The translations under genes and the position numbers were made by a program. Shown here piece after piece: positions 1 through 5,429 of a DNA stretch of 5,429 bases; the stretch's first letter is position 1; each line of letters starts with the position of its first letter. Under the pieces are notes generated by a model. It searched no databases, was not told the DNA's origin, and saw only the letters and a list, made by a program, of their open reading frames with translations. The DNA lies in the NCBI GenBank assembly GCA_938016625.1, contig CALILB010000286.1, positions 1 to 5,429 of the forward strand, in the 5' to 3' direction. The stretch comes from an uncultured bacterium (lineage in GTDB: Bacteria; Acidobacteriota; Thermoanaerobaculia; Multivoradales; JAHEKO01).

Positions 1-369
1 CGAGACCCAGAGAACCGTCGACCATCCCATGGCCAGATTCAAGACTGCCGACACCAGGACCCCGGTGGCGAAGAAGTACTTGAGGTTGGAGTGGTCGGCG
101 AGGAACCCATTGGTCAGCTTGCCAAAGGCGTAGGTGTAGAAAAGGGCCGAGCCGATTATGCCCAGCTCTTCGGCGGAGAAGATGCCACCGTCGATGAGGG
201 GTTTCTTGACCACCGATAGGGCCAAACGGCAGGTGTAGACCAGCCCGTAGCCGATGGTGATCGCCATCATGATCCGAAAGCGGTGACGTCTGTAGAGCCG
301 ATCAATCTCGGCCTTGCTCGCAAGCAAAGGCCGGTCGGGCCCGGCGGCAAAGATGCGCAGTAGATTCAT
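1..369 (-). CDS. OPA-family MFS transporter (GlpT/UhpT-like), N-terminal part, cut by window edge
   Basis: This encodes the first 123 residues of an inner-membrane permease; the rest lies beyond base 1. The start at 369 forms an ATGA overlap with the stop of the preceding dehydrogenase. Residues 20-28 (AEIDRLYRR) and the following helix line up, from memory, with the start of E. coli GlpT (AEIDPTYRR). Helix 1 spans about 33-54 and contains GYGLVYTCR, matching GlpT GYAAYYLVR, so Arg48 corresponds to the phosphate-binding Arg45 of GlpT. Helix 2 (about 69-90) contains YAFGKLTNGFLAD, the loop 2-3 signature, with Lys84 matching GlpT Lys80. Helix 3 begins near 98. The family exchanges organophosphates for phosphate, although some members act as sensors or carry other solutes. 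The natural substrate cannot be fixed from this fragment; context suggests a cyclitol or its phosphate. There is no good Shine-Dalgarno sequence, so translation probably relies on coupling to the gene before it. Confidence 0.88.
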   Translation of the reverse strand, partial: MNLLRIFAAGPDRPLLASKAEIDRLYRRHRFRIMMAITIGYGLVYTCRLALSVVKKPLIDGGIFSAEELGIIGSALFYTYAFGKLTNGFLADHSNLKYFFATGVLVSAVLNLAMGWSTVLWVS

Positions 370-1370
370 GGCGTCGGCATCTCGACTCGAACCGGCCGGT
401 TCTCGCGCATGGAGGTGGTCGCTGCCAGACCTATCAGCAGGGGGATCAGCCCATCCCTGCCGCCGACAGCGGGCTCGCGATCGTCTCGTATGGAGCTGAA
501 GAACTCTTCGAGCTCTGCGACATAGGCCTGGTGGTAGCGCTCGAGGAAGAAGTAGTGAGGATTTTCCGACCGTACACCTTTCCTGGTGCGGCCTTGGATC
601 TGCCGCGGCGACTCGTTGAGGGCTTCGATGCCCCCCTTCGAGCCAAAGACCTCGATCCGCTGATCGTAGCCAAACACCGCCCTCCGACTGTTCTCGATCG
701 ATGCCAGAGCGCCGTTGGCCAGCTTGAGCACAACCACGGCCGTGTCGACGTCGCCGGCCTCGCCGATGGCCGGATCGACCAACACGGCTCCAAACGCCTG
801 CACCTCCTCGACCTCGGAGCCGGAGAGGAAGCGGACCATGTCGAAATCATGGATTGTCATGTCGAGAAACATGCCGCCGGAGCTCGTTACATAGTCGATC
901 GGAGGTGGCTCGGGGTCGCGCGCGACGATCTTGACGAGGTGGACATCACCGATCTCGCCCTCCACAACCGCCTGTCGCAGCTTGGCGAAGGTGGGATCGA
1001 AGCGCCGGTTGAAGCCGATCTGTAGCTTGACCCCGGTCTCCGCCGCGACCTCCAGCGTCGAACGCACGCGTTCGGGATCGAGAGCAATCGGTTTCTCGCA
1101 GAAGATGTGCTTGCCGGCGCGCGCCGCCGCCTCGATCAGCTCGGCGTGGGTCGGGGTCGGGGAGCAGATGAGGACGGCTTCGATGTCGCTGTCGTCGATC
1201 AACCGCTCCGGCTCGCGCGCCCATTCGATACCCCGGGAGGACCACTCATCGGGCTCGAGGTAGGGATCGGCGACCGACTTGAGCCGGATACCCGGCAGGC
1301 TGATGAGGTTGTCGGCGTGGAGCTTGCCGATCCGCCCGACCCCCAGGATCCCTACTGTGATCTCCCTCAT
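366..1370 (-). CDS. iolG: Gfo/Idh/MocA oxidoreductase, inositol 2-dehydrogenase type (NAD-type cofactor pocket)
   Basis: This is a cytoplasmic NAD(P)-dependent dehydrogenase of 334 residues, the usual size for the family. IolG enzymes oxidise the C2 hydroxyl of myo-inositol to scyllo-inosose. The N-terminal Rossmann fold has GxGxxG at residues 10-15 (GVGRIG) and an acidic Asp35 at the end of strand 2 (SVADP), as in NAD-dependent B. subtilis IolG. The catalytic Lys93 lies in CEKP. The C-terminal substrate domain has GGMFLDMTIHDFD, giving Asp170 and His174 as the likely catalytic pair. AGDVDTA, GYDQR and FGSKG are typical of the inositol dehydrogenase group. The start at 1370 is chosen because the Rossmann motif begins there, the ATG overlaps the previous stop as ATGA, and a GGGAG sequence sits 8 bases upstream. 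The frame stays open to 1520, but that extension looks non-coding. Related cyclitol or sugar dehydrogenases cannot be excluded as the true activity. Confidence 0.9.
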   Translation of the reverse strand: MREITVGILGVGRIGKLHADNLISLPGIRLKSVADPYLEPDEWSSRGIEWAREPERLIDDSDIEAVLICSPTPTHAELIEAAARAGKHIFCEKPIALDPERVRSTLEVAAETGVKLQIGFNRRFDPTFAKLRQAVVEGEIGDVHLVKIVARDPEPPPIDYVTSSGGMFLDMTIHDFDMVRFLSGSEVEEVQAFGAVLVDPAIGEAGDVDTAVVVLKLANGALASIENSRRAVFGYDQRIEVFGSKGGIEALNESPRQIQGRTRKGVRSENPHYFFLERYHQAYVAELEEFFSSIRDDREPAVGGRDGLIPLLIGLAATTSMRENRPVRVEMPTP

Positions 1371-2401
1371 GCGACGGTCTCCCTGACGGCCTCTCGCCCG
1401 ACCTCCTCCAACCTCACCGGCCGGTTCTCCCGCATCGAGATCCTCGCCGCACAGGCTGCCTGGACGGCAGCCAGCGCGTCTTCGCCGGTGGCCGCCACCG
1501 GTGTCTCGTCCCGCACGCACCGAACAAAACTGCGAAGCTCGGCGATAAAGGCTTCGCGGTAGCGCTCGATAAATGATGGGTAGGGCCGGTCGATGAAGAC
1601 CCCACCCTCGAGGCTGGAAGCTACCGATGTCGGCCGGAGATTCCTTGCTGTGAGATTCCCCTTCGAGCCAAAGGCCTCGAACCGCTGGTCGTAGCCGTAG
1701 TGGGTCTGCCGGCTGTTGTCGATGACGCAGAGTGCGCCGTTGGCGAGCCGTACCATGACCAGGGCCGTGTCGATGTCCCCAGCGGCCGCAATCTCCTCAT
1801 CCACCAGAGCGGCGCCCGCAGCGTAGACCTCCTCGATCTCGCTCTCACCCAGAAAGCGCAATGTGTCGAAGTCGTGGATGGTGAAGTCGAAAAACATTCC
1901 ACCCGACCGTCGGACAAAATCGAGGTCCGGGGCCTTGGGGTCGCGGTTGATAACCCTCACACTGTGAAGATCGCCAACCGCCCCGTCCCGCACTGCCTGT
2001 TGCAGCTTCTGGAGGCTGGGATCGAATCTGCGATTGAATCCCACTTGAAGTTGCACACCGGCCTTGCGCACAGCGGCCAACGCCTCCGCGATCGGTTCGG
2101 GTGCAAAGCCCACCGGCTTCTCGCAGAAGATGTGCTTGCCGGCCTCGGCCGCACGACAGATCGTCTCTGCGTGGAGCTCGGAAGAGAGTGCGATGACGAC
2201 GCCTTCGATCTCGGGGTCCTGTAGAAGCTCAGCGAAGTCCGTGGTGCGAACAGGAATTCCCAACTCCTCGGCCCAGACGTCATCGACCCTGCGGCTGGCC
2301 ACGGTCTTTACTTTTCCTTCGGGAACACTCCGCACCAGGTTTTCCGTGTGCATCCTGCCGATGCGGCCGGTGCCGATGACGCCTAGCGTTGTGCGGGTCA
2401 T
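1367..2401 (-). CDS. Gfo/Idh/MocA oxidoreductase, inositol 2-dehydrogenase-like paralog with altered cofactor pocket
   Basis: This dehydrogenase of 344 residues is homologous along its whole length to the next gene and probably arose by tandem duplication. GTGRIG at 10-15 is the dinucleotide-binding loop. CEKP holds catalytic Lys95, and GGMFFDFTIHDFD holds Asp172 and His176, the same numbers as in B. subtilis IolG as I recall it. After strand 2 it reads VASRR (34-38), so Ser36-Arg37-Arg38 replaces the acidic residue seen in its neighbour. Loss of the acid with gain of Arg commonly favours NADP(H). The role is inferred as a cyclitol dehydrogenase or reductase, perhaps making scyllo-inositol as IolW does. 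The start at 2401 follows AAAGGGAG with a 10-base gap and places the Rossmann strand close to the N-terminus. An in-frame ATG at 2437 would add 12 residues but lacks a ribosome site. The last codons overlap the next gene by ATGA. The tail after SMRENRPVRLEE (322-333) is 11 residues longer than needed for the fold. Confidence 0.88.
   Translation of the reverse strand: MTRTTLGVIGTGRIGRMHTENLVRSVPEGKVKTVASRRVDDVWAEELGIPVRTTDFAELLQDPEIEGVVIALSSELHAETICRAAEAGKHIFCEKPVGFAPEPIAEALAAVRKAGVQLQVGFNRRFDPSLQKLQQAVRDGAVGDLHSVRVINRDPKAPDLDFVRRSGGMFFDFTIHDFDTLRFLGESEIEEVYAAGAALVDEEIAAAGDIDTALVMVRLANGALCVIDNSRQTHYGYDQRFEAFGSKGNLTARNLRPTSVASSLEGGVFIDRPYPSFIERYREAFIAELRSFVRCVRDETPVAATGEDALAAVQAACAARISMRENRPVRLEEVGREAVRETVA
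1379..1383 (-). promoter_or_regulatory. Ribosome binding site inside the end of the preceding gene
   Basis: GGGAG lies 8 bases before the ATG at 1370, within the last codons of the upstream dehydrogenase gene. It supports the 1370 start and suggests that the second dehydrogenase can recruit ribosomes itself as well as by stop/start coupling. Confidence 0.55.
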
Positions 2402-2612
2402 TCGCCGCTTTCTCCCTTTGTCGGGTGACTCGAACATTGGCCCGACTGGCGGATTCGTCCCTGATCTTTCAAGGTGCTCTCTCCCTGTGGGCTCGGCTGG
2501 CGAACCATTCTTGTCCCCCTTTCGACTTGCCTCCCTCGTCCCCAGGGTGATGAGGTTGTGACTACTCGATCCTATGTTCGTCTCGTTCCGAAACGATCTA
2601 TATCCTCGGATC
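2402..2612 (-). other. Intergenic gap between receptor and dehydrogenase genes, with weak inverted repeats
   Basis: This is a 211-base non-coding stretch between the receptor stop codon and the first dehydrogenase. Three small inverted repeats are visible. TCGTT/AACGA lies at 2583-2596 (loop 4). A 7-base stem with one mismatch lies at 2534-2555 (loop 8). GTCGGG/CCCGAC lies at 2420-2446 (loop 15), directly before the ribosome site. None is followed by a T-run on the minus strand, so no intrinsic terminator is supported. I saw no convincing -35/-10 pair. The gap may be a transcribed spacer or leader, or it may hold a promoter I cannot recognise. Confidence 0.5.
2412..2419 (-). promoter_or_regulatory. 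Ribosome binding site deciding the start of the first dehydrogenase
   Basis: The minus strand reads AAAGGGAG ending 10 bases before the ATG at 2401. The alternative ATG at 2437 has no purine-rich sequence at a suitable distance, so this site supports the shorter, 344-residue protein. Confidence 0.55.
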
Positions 2613-5303
2613 CTAGAGGTCGAACCGGAAACCTATGGTGCCCCACCAGCCGTAGTACTCCTCCTGGCGTGGGCGGTCCGGAGTGCCCTCGTAGACCCGG
2701 TAGGGCTCATCGCCGATGTTGATCCACTCCAGGAAGACACTGAATTTCTCAGTGATCTGGTAGCGAGCCAGAAAGTCGAACTGCAGGTGGGAGTCGAGCC
2801 ACTGATCCTCGGCCGACTCCTCGCCTACGGCAAGGATGTACTCGCTGTTGTAGTTCGCCGATACGCGAGTTGTGAAGCCGTACTTCTCGTAAGAAAGGGC
2901 CAGGTTGCCGACATTTTCCGCCTGTCCCTGCAGAGGCGTCGAGGGCCGATCGGGGTACTCCGCATCCGAGCTGGAGAAGGTGTAATTTGCGTAGAGACCG
3001 AGCCCGTCCCACGGTGAGGCCAGTTTTGTGAACTTCTGCTGATAGGCCGCCTCGAGACCCCAAAGAGTGGCAGTCTCGCCATTCAGCGGCATCTCGACCT
3101 CGAACTCGGTGCCGCCGAAATCCTCATCGAAGACGGAGATGAAGATGATGTCGTCCAATTTCTTGTAGAAGACCCCCGCTGAGATGATTCCCAGCGGCTC
3201 GAGAAAGCGCTCGAAAAGCACGTCGAGGTTCCAGGAGGTCGTCACGTTCAGATCGGGGTTCCCGCGTACGATCTCCTCATCTTCGAAATTGGTGAGTTGG
3301 AAGGGGGCCAGGTCCTCGAAATTTGGCCGCGCCAGGGTGCGGGTGACAGCGGCACGGAGATTCGATTTCGGGTCCACCAGATACCTGAGGTGGATCATGG
3401 GAAGCCACTCGGTGTAATCCTGGCCACCCGTTACCGGACTGAGGTCGGCCGCATCTCCCTCTTCATCGAAGACGAGCTCGAAGGCATCGTAATCGGTCTC
3501 GGTGCTCTCGACTCGAAGGCCACCGAGAAGGGAGGTCTTGCCTCCAAGGGCTAGATCGACCAGTCCATAAGCCGCCAAGGTGTCCTCGGAGGCCTTGAAG
3601 TCCGCCAGGTCCTCCTCCAGAATCCTCTCGCCCTCCAGGGCGCCGCTTTCCACCAAGTCCCTCATCGCCTCGGGTATCTGGAACTGCCCGATGTCGTAGC
3701 GGCCACCGAGAAAGTCTGTTGCCGACTCCCAGTTGGAGAGGACAGAGGTCAAGAAGAGATCACCATCATCCAACTCCCAGGCGTTCACCGTGACATCCTG
3801 CTCTTTCTCCTTGAATCGGGCTTTCACACCGGCCTTCCACAGACCGCTGAAGCTCGCATCACGAAAGAAACCCCGAGAGTAATCGAGTGCTGCAACCCAG
3901 TCCTCTTCGGTGTTGTCCTTGAACTCGGACTCGGTCTCGTCGAACAGGAACTCGTTGAGGTCTTCGTTCTGCGGATTGGTCTGGATGTTGTTCGGATTGA
4001 TGGAACTGGGGGTGACATTGGGATTGAAGTCGACATCTTCCTGAATGAACAGGGAGGTCACCTGGTCCGGTGTTGTTTCGCTAGCCCGGTTCCATGCCAC
4101 GCGGTAGTCGAAGGAAGAACGGCCCGCCAGATAGCTACCGCCGGCGGTCAAGGAGGTGATCGTCGACTCTTGGAGTCGGTCCTTGAGTTCCCGCTCGATT
4201 TCACCGTCGTCGACGTTCTCGACTTTGGCGCGCCGAACCTCGGTGTCCTGAAAGTTATTCCAGACACCACGCAGATAGTAGAGCGCCCGATCGGAGCCTT
4301 GGTGGTCGAGTGAAAAGGTGGCTCCGTATCGCTCACGCGTGATCTCGTAATTGCGCAGCTGATTCTCTTTCAGAAAGCCATCATCGTACTCGGGCTCGAA
4401 GTTATGGGAGCCGCGGTCACTCACCCAGGCGGTACCGGAGACGAGGACACCTGTCTTACGTTCGCCAAAGCGGTCGCCATAGGTGAAATTGCCGTTGGTG
4501 ATCGTGTCTTCGACGATCTCGGTGTAGCCGAGCCCCAAGGTACCGGAGAGATGACGCGTTTCCGGGGCACGTTTGGTGACCAGGTTGATGGTGCCGCCGA
4601 TGGCGTCGCCATCCATATCGGGCGTCAGGGCCTTGGAGACCTGGATCGACTCCAACAGGTCGGCTGGGATGACATCGAGGGCGATATCTCTTGTCCCGGC
4701 CTCGGGCGACGGGATCCGCTCACCGTTGATGGTGGTCGAGTTGAGCCGCGCCTCGGTGCCCCGTACCAACGCATAGCGACCTTCGCCCTGGTCGCGCAGA
4801 AGGGTAATGGCCGGGATCCGCTGAGTCGCTTCAGCGGTGTTTTTGTCGGGAAACCGACCGATCTGGTCTGCAGCCACCACGTTGGTGATGTTGGGGGCGT
4901 TCTTTTGCCGGTTGAGCGCTGCGGCCTGCCCTTCGAGTAGGGGGGTGGAGCGCACTTCGATCTCGTCGCCAAAGGCCTCGAGAACCACATCCTGAGTCAG
5001 CACCTCCCCTGCAACGACCTCTATGTCGAACGTGTGGGCCCCGAAGCCAAGGTAGGTCACCAGCAATTGCTGAGGGCCGGCGGGAACGACCTTTAGCCGG
5101 TAGGAGCCCCGCTCGCCGCTGGTGACGGACAGTCTGGTGCCGACGATACTCACTTCGGCGCCGATGACGGCGTTGCCACCCGTGTCGAGGACTCTCCCGG
5201 TCACCACGCCGGTGGCGTCCTGCGCTGTTACGGCGGTGGTGAAAGCAAGGGCCAGAACCAGGAGAAAAGCGACTCGATTTGACAGATGGGACGACGGTTG
5301 CAT
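2613..5303 (-). CDS. TonB-dependent outer-membrane receptor with N-terminal carboxypeptidase-regulatory-like domain
   Basis: This 896-residue outer-membrane active transporter would draw on the TonB-ExbB-ExbD complex for energy. Residues 1-27 form a signal peptide with likely cleavage after AVTA. Residues about 32-110 form a carboxypeptidase-regulatory-like beta-sandwich (GVVTGRVLDTGG, YLGFG). DEIEV at 113-117 is a plausible TonB box. The plug runs from about 128 to 246, with RFPDKNTAEATQRIP, the RDQGEGRYALVRG segment and DAIGGTINLVTKRA. The rest is the 22-strand barrel, including TRTLARPNFEDLAP (654-667), NPDL (682-685) and a GQAENVGNLALSYE strand near 793-806. These motifs match the TonB-Xanth-Caul type, whose members often take up glycans or sugars. 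No SusD partner follows. I see no cysteine. The protein ends in Leu rather than the common terminal Phe, though Phe occurs at positions -3 and -5 counting the last residue as -1. The start at 5303 is fixed by the signal peptide and a strong ribosome site. The substrate is inferred only from the downstream dehydrogenases. Confidence 0.93.
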   Translation of the reverse strand: MQPSSHLSNRVAFLLVLALAFTTAVTAQDATGVVTGRVLDTGGNAVIGAEVSIVGTRLSVTSGERGSYRLKVVPAGPQQLLVTYLGFGAHTFDIEVVAGEVLTQDVVLEAFGDEIEVRSTPLLEGQAAALNRQKNAPNITNVVAADQIGRFPDKNTAEATQRIPAITLLRDQGEGRYALVRGTEARLNSTTINGERIPSPEAGTRDIALDVIPADLLESIQVSKALTPDMDGDAIGGTINLVTKRAPETRHLSGTLGLGYTEIVEDTITNGNFTYGDRFGERKTGVLVSGTAWVSDRGSHNFEPEYDDGFLKENQLRNYEITRERYGATFSLDHQGSDRALYYLRGVWNNFQDTEVRRAKVENVDDGEIERELKDRLQESTITSLTAGGSYLAGRSSFDYRVAWNRASETTPDQVTSLFIQEDVDFNPNVTPSSINPNNIQTNPQNEDLNEFLFDETESEFKDNTEEDWVAALDYSRGFFRDASFSGLWKAGVKARFKEKEQDVTVNAWELDDGDLFLTSVLSNWESATDFLGGRYDIGQFQIPEAMRDLVESGALEGERILEEDLADFKASEDTLAAYGLVDLALGGKTSLLGGLRVESTETDYDAFELVFDEEGDAADLSPVTGGQDYTEWLPMIHLRYLVDPKSNLRAAVTRTLARPNFEDLAPFQLTNFEDEEIVRGNPDLNVTTSWNLDVLFERFLEPLGIISAGVFYKKLDDIIFISVFDEDFGGTEFEVEMPLNGETATLWGLEAAYQQKFTKLASPWDGLGLYANYTFSSSDAEYPDRPSTPLQGQAENVGNLALSYEKYGFTTRVSANYNSEYILAVGEESAEDQWLDSHLQFDFLARYQITEKFSVFLEWINIGDEPYRVYEGTPDRPRQEEYYGWWGTIGFRFDL

Positions 5304-5308
5304 GGATT

Positions 5309-5316
5309 CCCTCCTT
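5309..5316 (-). promoter_or_regulatory. Strong ribosome binding site of the receptor gene
   Basis: The minus strand reads AAGGAGGG, with AGGAGG ending 6 bases before the ATG at 5303. This near-perfect Shine-Dalgarno sequence settles the start. The upstream in-frame ATG at 5375 would put 24 non-hydrophobic residues before the signal peptide and would make the operator palindrome coding. Confidence 0.85.
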
Positions 5317-5330
5317 TTCCAAAGACCGAC

Positions 5331-5342
5331 TGGAACGTTCCA
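5331..5342. promoter_or_regulatory. Perfect 12-base palindrome, probable LacI/GalR-type operator
   Basis: TGGAACGTTCCA is its own reverse complement and lies 28-39 bases upstream of the receptor start codon. An even palindrome with a central CG is typical of LacI/GalR-family operators. A second copy with one mismatch lies at 5410-5421. The position fits repression at or just after the promoter. The regulator gene is not in the window, so the family assignment is inference. Confidence 0.65.
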
Positions 5343-5409
5343 ACGATGACGACGAAAATGCCAAGAAGTTGTCATTGCTCCTGCTTGAGTTTTTGGTCCG
5401 GGTTGGTTT

Positions 5410-5421
5410 TGTAACGTTCCA
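5410..5421. promoter_or_regulatory. Second operator-like site, 11 of 12 bases matching the first
   Basis: TGTAACGTTCCA differs from the perfect palindrome at 5331-5342 only at its third base. The similarity continues outward: GACTGGAACGTT at 5328-5339 and AACGTTCCAGTC at 5413-5424 form a 12-base exact inverted repeat. The two site centres are 79 bases apart, about 7.5 helical turns, so simple in-phase looping is not obvious. Confidence 0.55.
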
Positions 5422-5429
5422 GTCTTGCC

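Larger units (their letters stand above)
5304..5429 (-). promoter_or_regulatory. Upstream regulatory region of the receptor gene
   Basis: These 126 bases hold the receptor ribosome site and two operator-like palindromes, and no other gene. A TTGGCA at 5359-5364 could serve as a -35 element, but the expected -10 position falls in the palindrome and does not resemble TATAAT. The promoter itself therefore remains unplaced. It may use a non-standard consensus, or it may overlap the upper operator. Confidence 0.5.

Noticed and set aside
531..1025. Plus-strand open frame of 164 codons opposite the dehydrogenase
   Set aside because: It lies wholly over conserved dehydrogenase codons on the other strand and shows no domain or ribosome-site support. 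A similar frame at 1700-2224 was rejected for the same reason.
1371..1520. N-terminal extension of about 50 residues on the second dehydrogenase in the same open frame
   Set aside because: It overlaps the end of the first dehydrogenase out of frame and is Gly/Arg-rich without domain character. The ATGA overlap with a well-placed GGGAG fixes the start at 1370.
2583..2596. Small hairpin TCGTT/AACGA just after the receptor stop as an intrinsic terminator
   Set aside because: The stem is only 5 base pairs, is not GC-rich, and no T-run follows on the transcribed strand.
4404..4940. Plus-strand open frame of 178 codons opposite the receptor gene
   Set aside because: It is antisense to the conserved plug-domain coding sequence and its translation shows no recognisable motif. 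Long antisense frames are expected in GC-rich genes.
5331..5342. Match to the GGAA-N6-TTCC site described for RpiR-type IolR in inositol operons
   Set aside because: The half sites GGAA and TTCC are present but separated by 2 bases rather than 6, so the LacI-type reading fits better.
5304..5375. Earlier ATG for the receptor, adding 24 residues
   Set aside because: The added residues would spoil the signal peptide and would translate through the palindromic operator. The strong ribosome site belongs to the ATG at 5303.
1..5429. tRNA or rRNA genes, insertion sequences, CRISPR arrays, attachment sites
   Set aside because: Nearly all bases are accounted for by four coding regions. The two short gaps contain no cloverleaf, spacer-repeat array or transposase-like sequence that I could see.

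Overview
This GC-rich window is read almost entirely from the minus strand. It looks like part of a carbohydrate or polyol (probably inositol) uptake and catabolism locus from a Gram-negative bacterium. The Gram-negative assignment is firm, because the largest gene encodes a TonB-dependent outer-membrane receptor with a signal peptide. The receptor resembles the TonB-Xanth-Caul type but carries an extra N-terminal carboxypeptidase-regulatory-like domain, a combination I associate with Acidobacteriota and similar soil or marine lineages. That taxonomic guess is weak inference.

Layout in the direction of transcription (right to left): (1) 5429-5304, an upstream regulatory region with two copies of a LacI/GalR-type operator-like palindrome. 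(2) 5303-2613, an 896-residue TonB-dependent receptor preceded by a strong Shine-Dalgarno sequence. (3) 2612-2402, a 211-base gap with weak inverted repeats but no clear terminator or promoter. (4) 2401-1367 and 1370-366, two tandem paralogous Gfo/Idh/MocA dehydrogenases of the inositol 2-dehydrogenase (IolG) type. (5) 369-1, the N-terminal 123 residues of an OPA-family (GlpT/UhpT-like) major facilitator transporter, cut by the window edge. The last three genes are joined by two identical 4-base ATGA stop/start overlaps.

How the genes may work together: the receptor would bring the substrate across the outer membrane and the permease across the inner membrane. The two dehydrogenases would oxidise, or oxidise and then reduce, the cyclitol. 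The paralogs differ at the cofactor-discriminating position (Asp35 in one, Ser-Arg-Arg in the other). This raises the possibility of an NAD-linked and an NADP-linked enzyme acting as an oxidation/reduction pair. The permease keeps the Arg and Lys that bind phosphate in GlpT, so a phosphorylated substrate such as an inositol phosphate is a testable alternative to free inositol. The operator pair upstream of the receptor suggests control by an unseen local repressor. No RNA genes, mobile elements or CRISPR arrays were seen.
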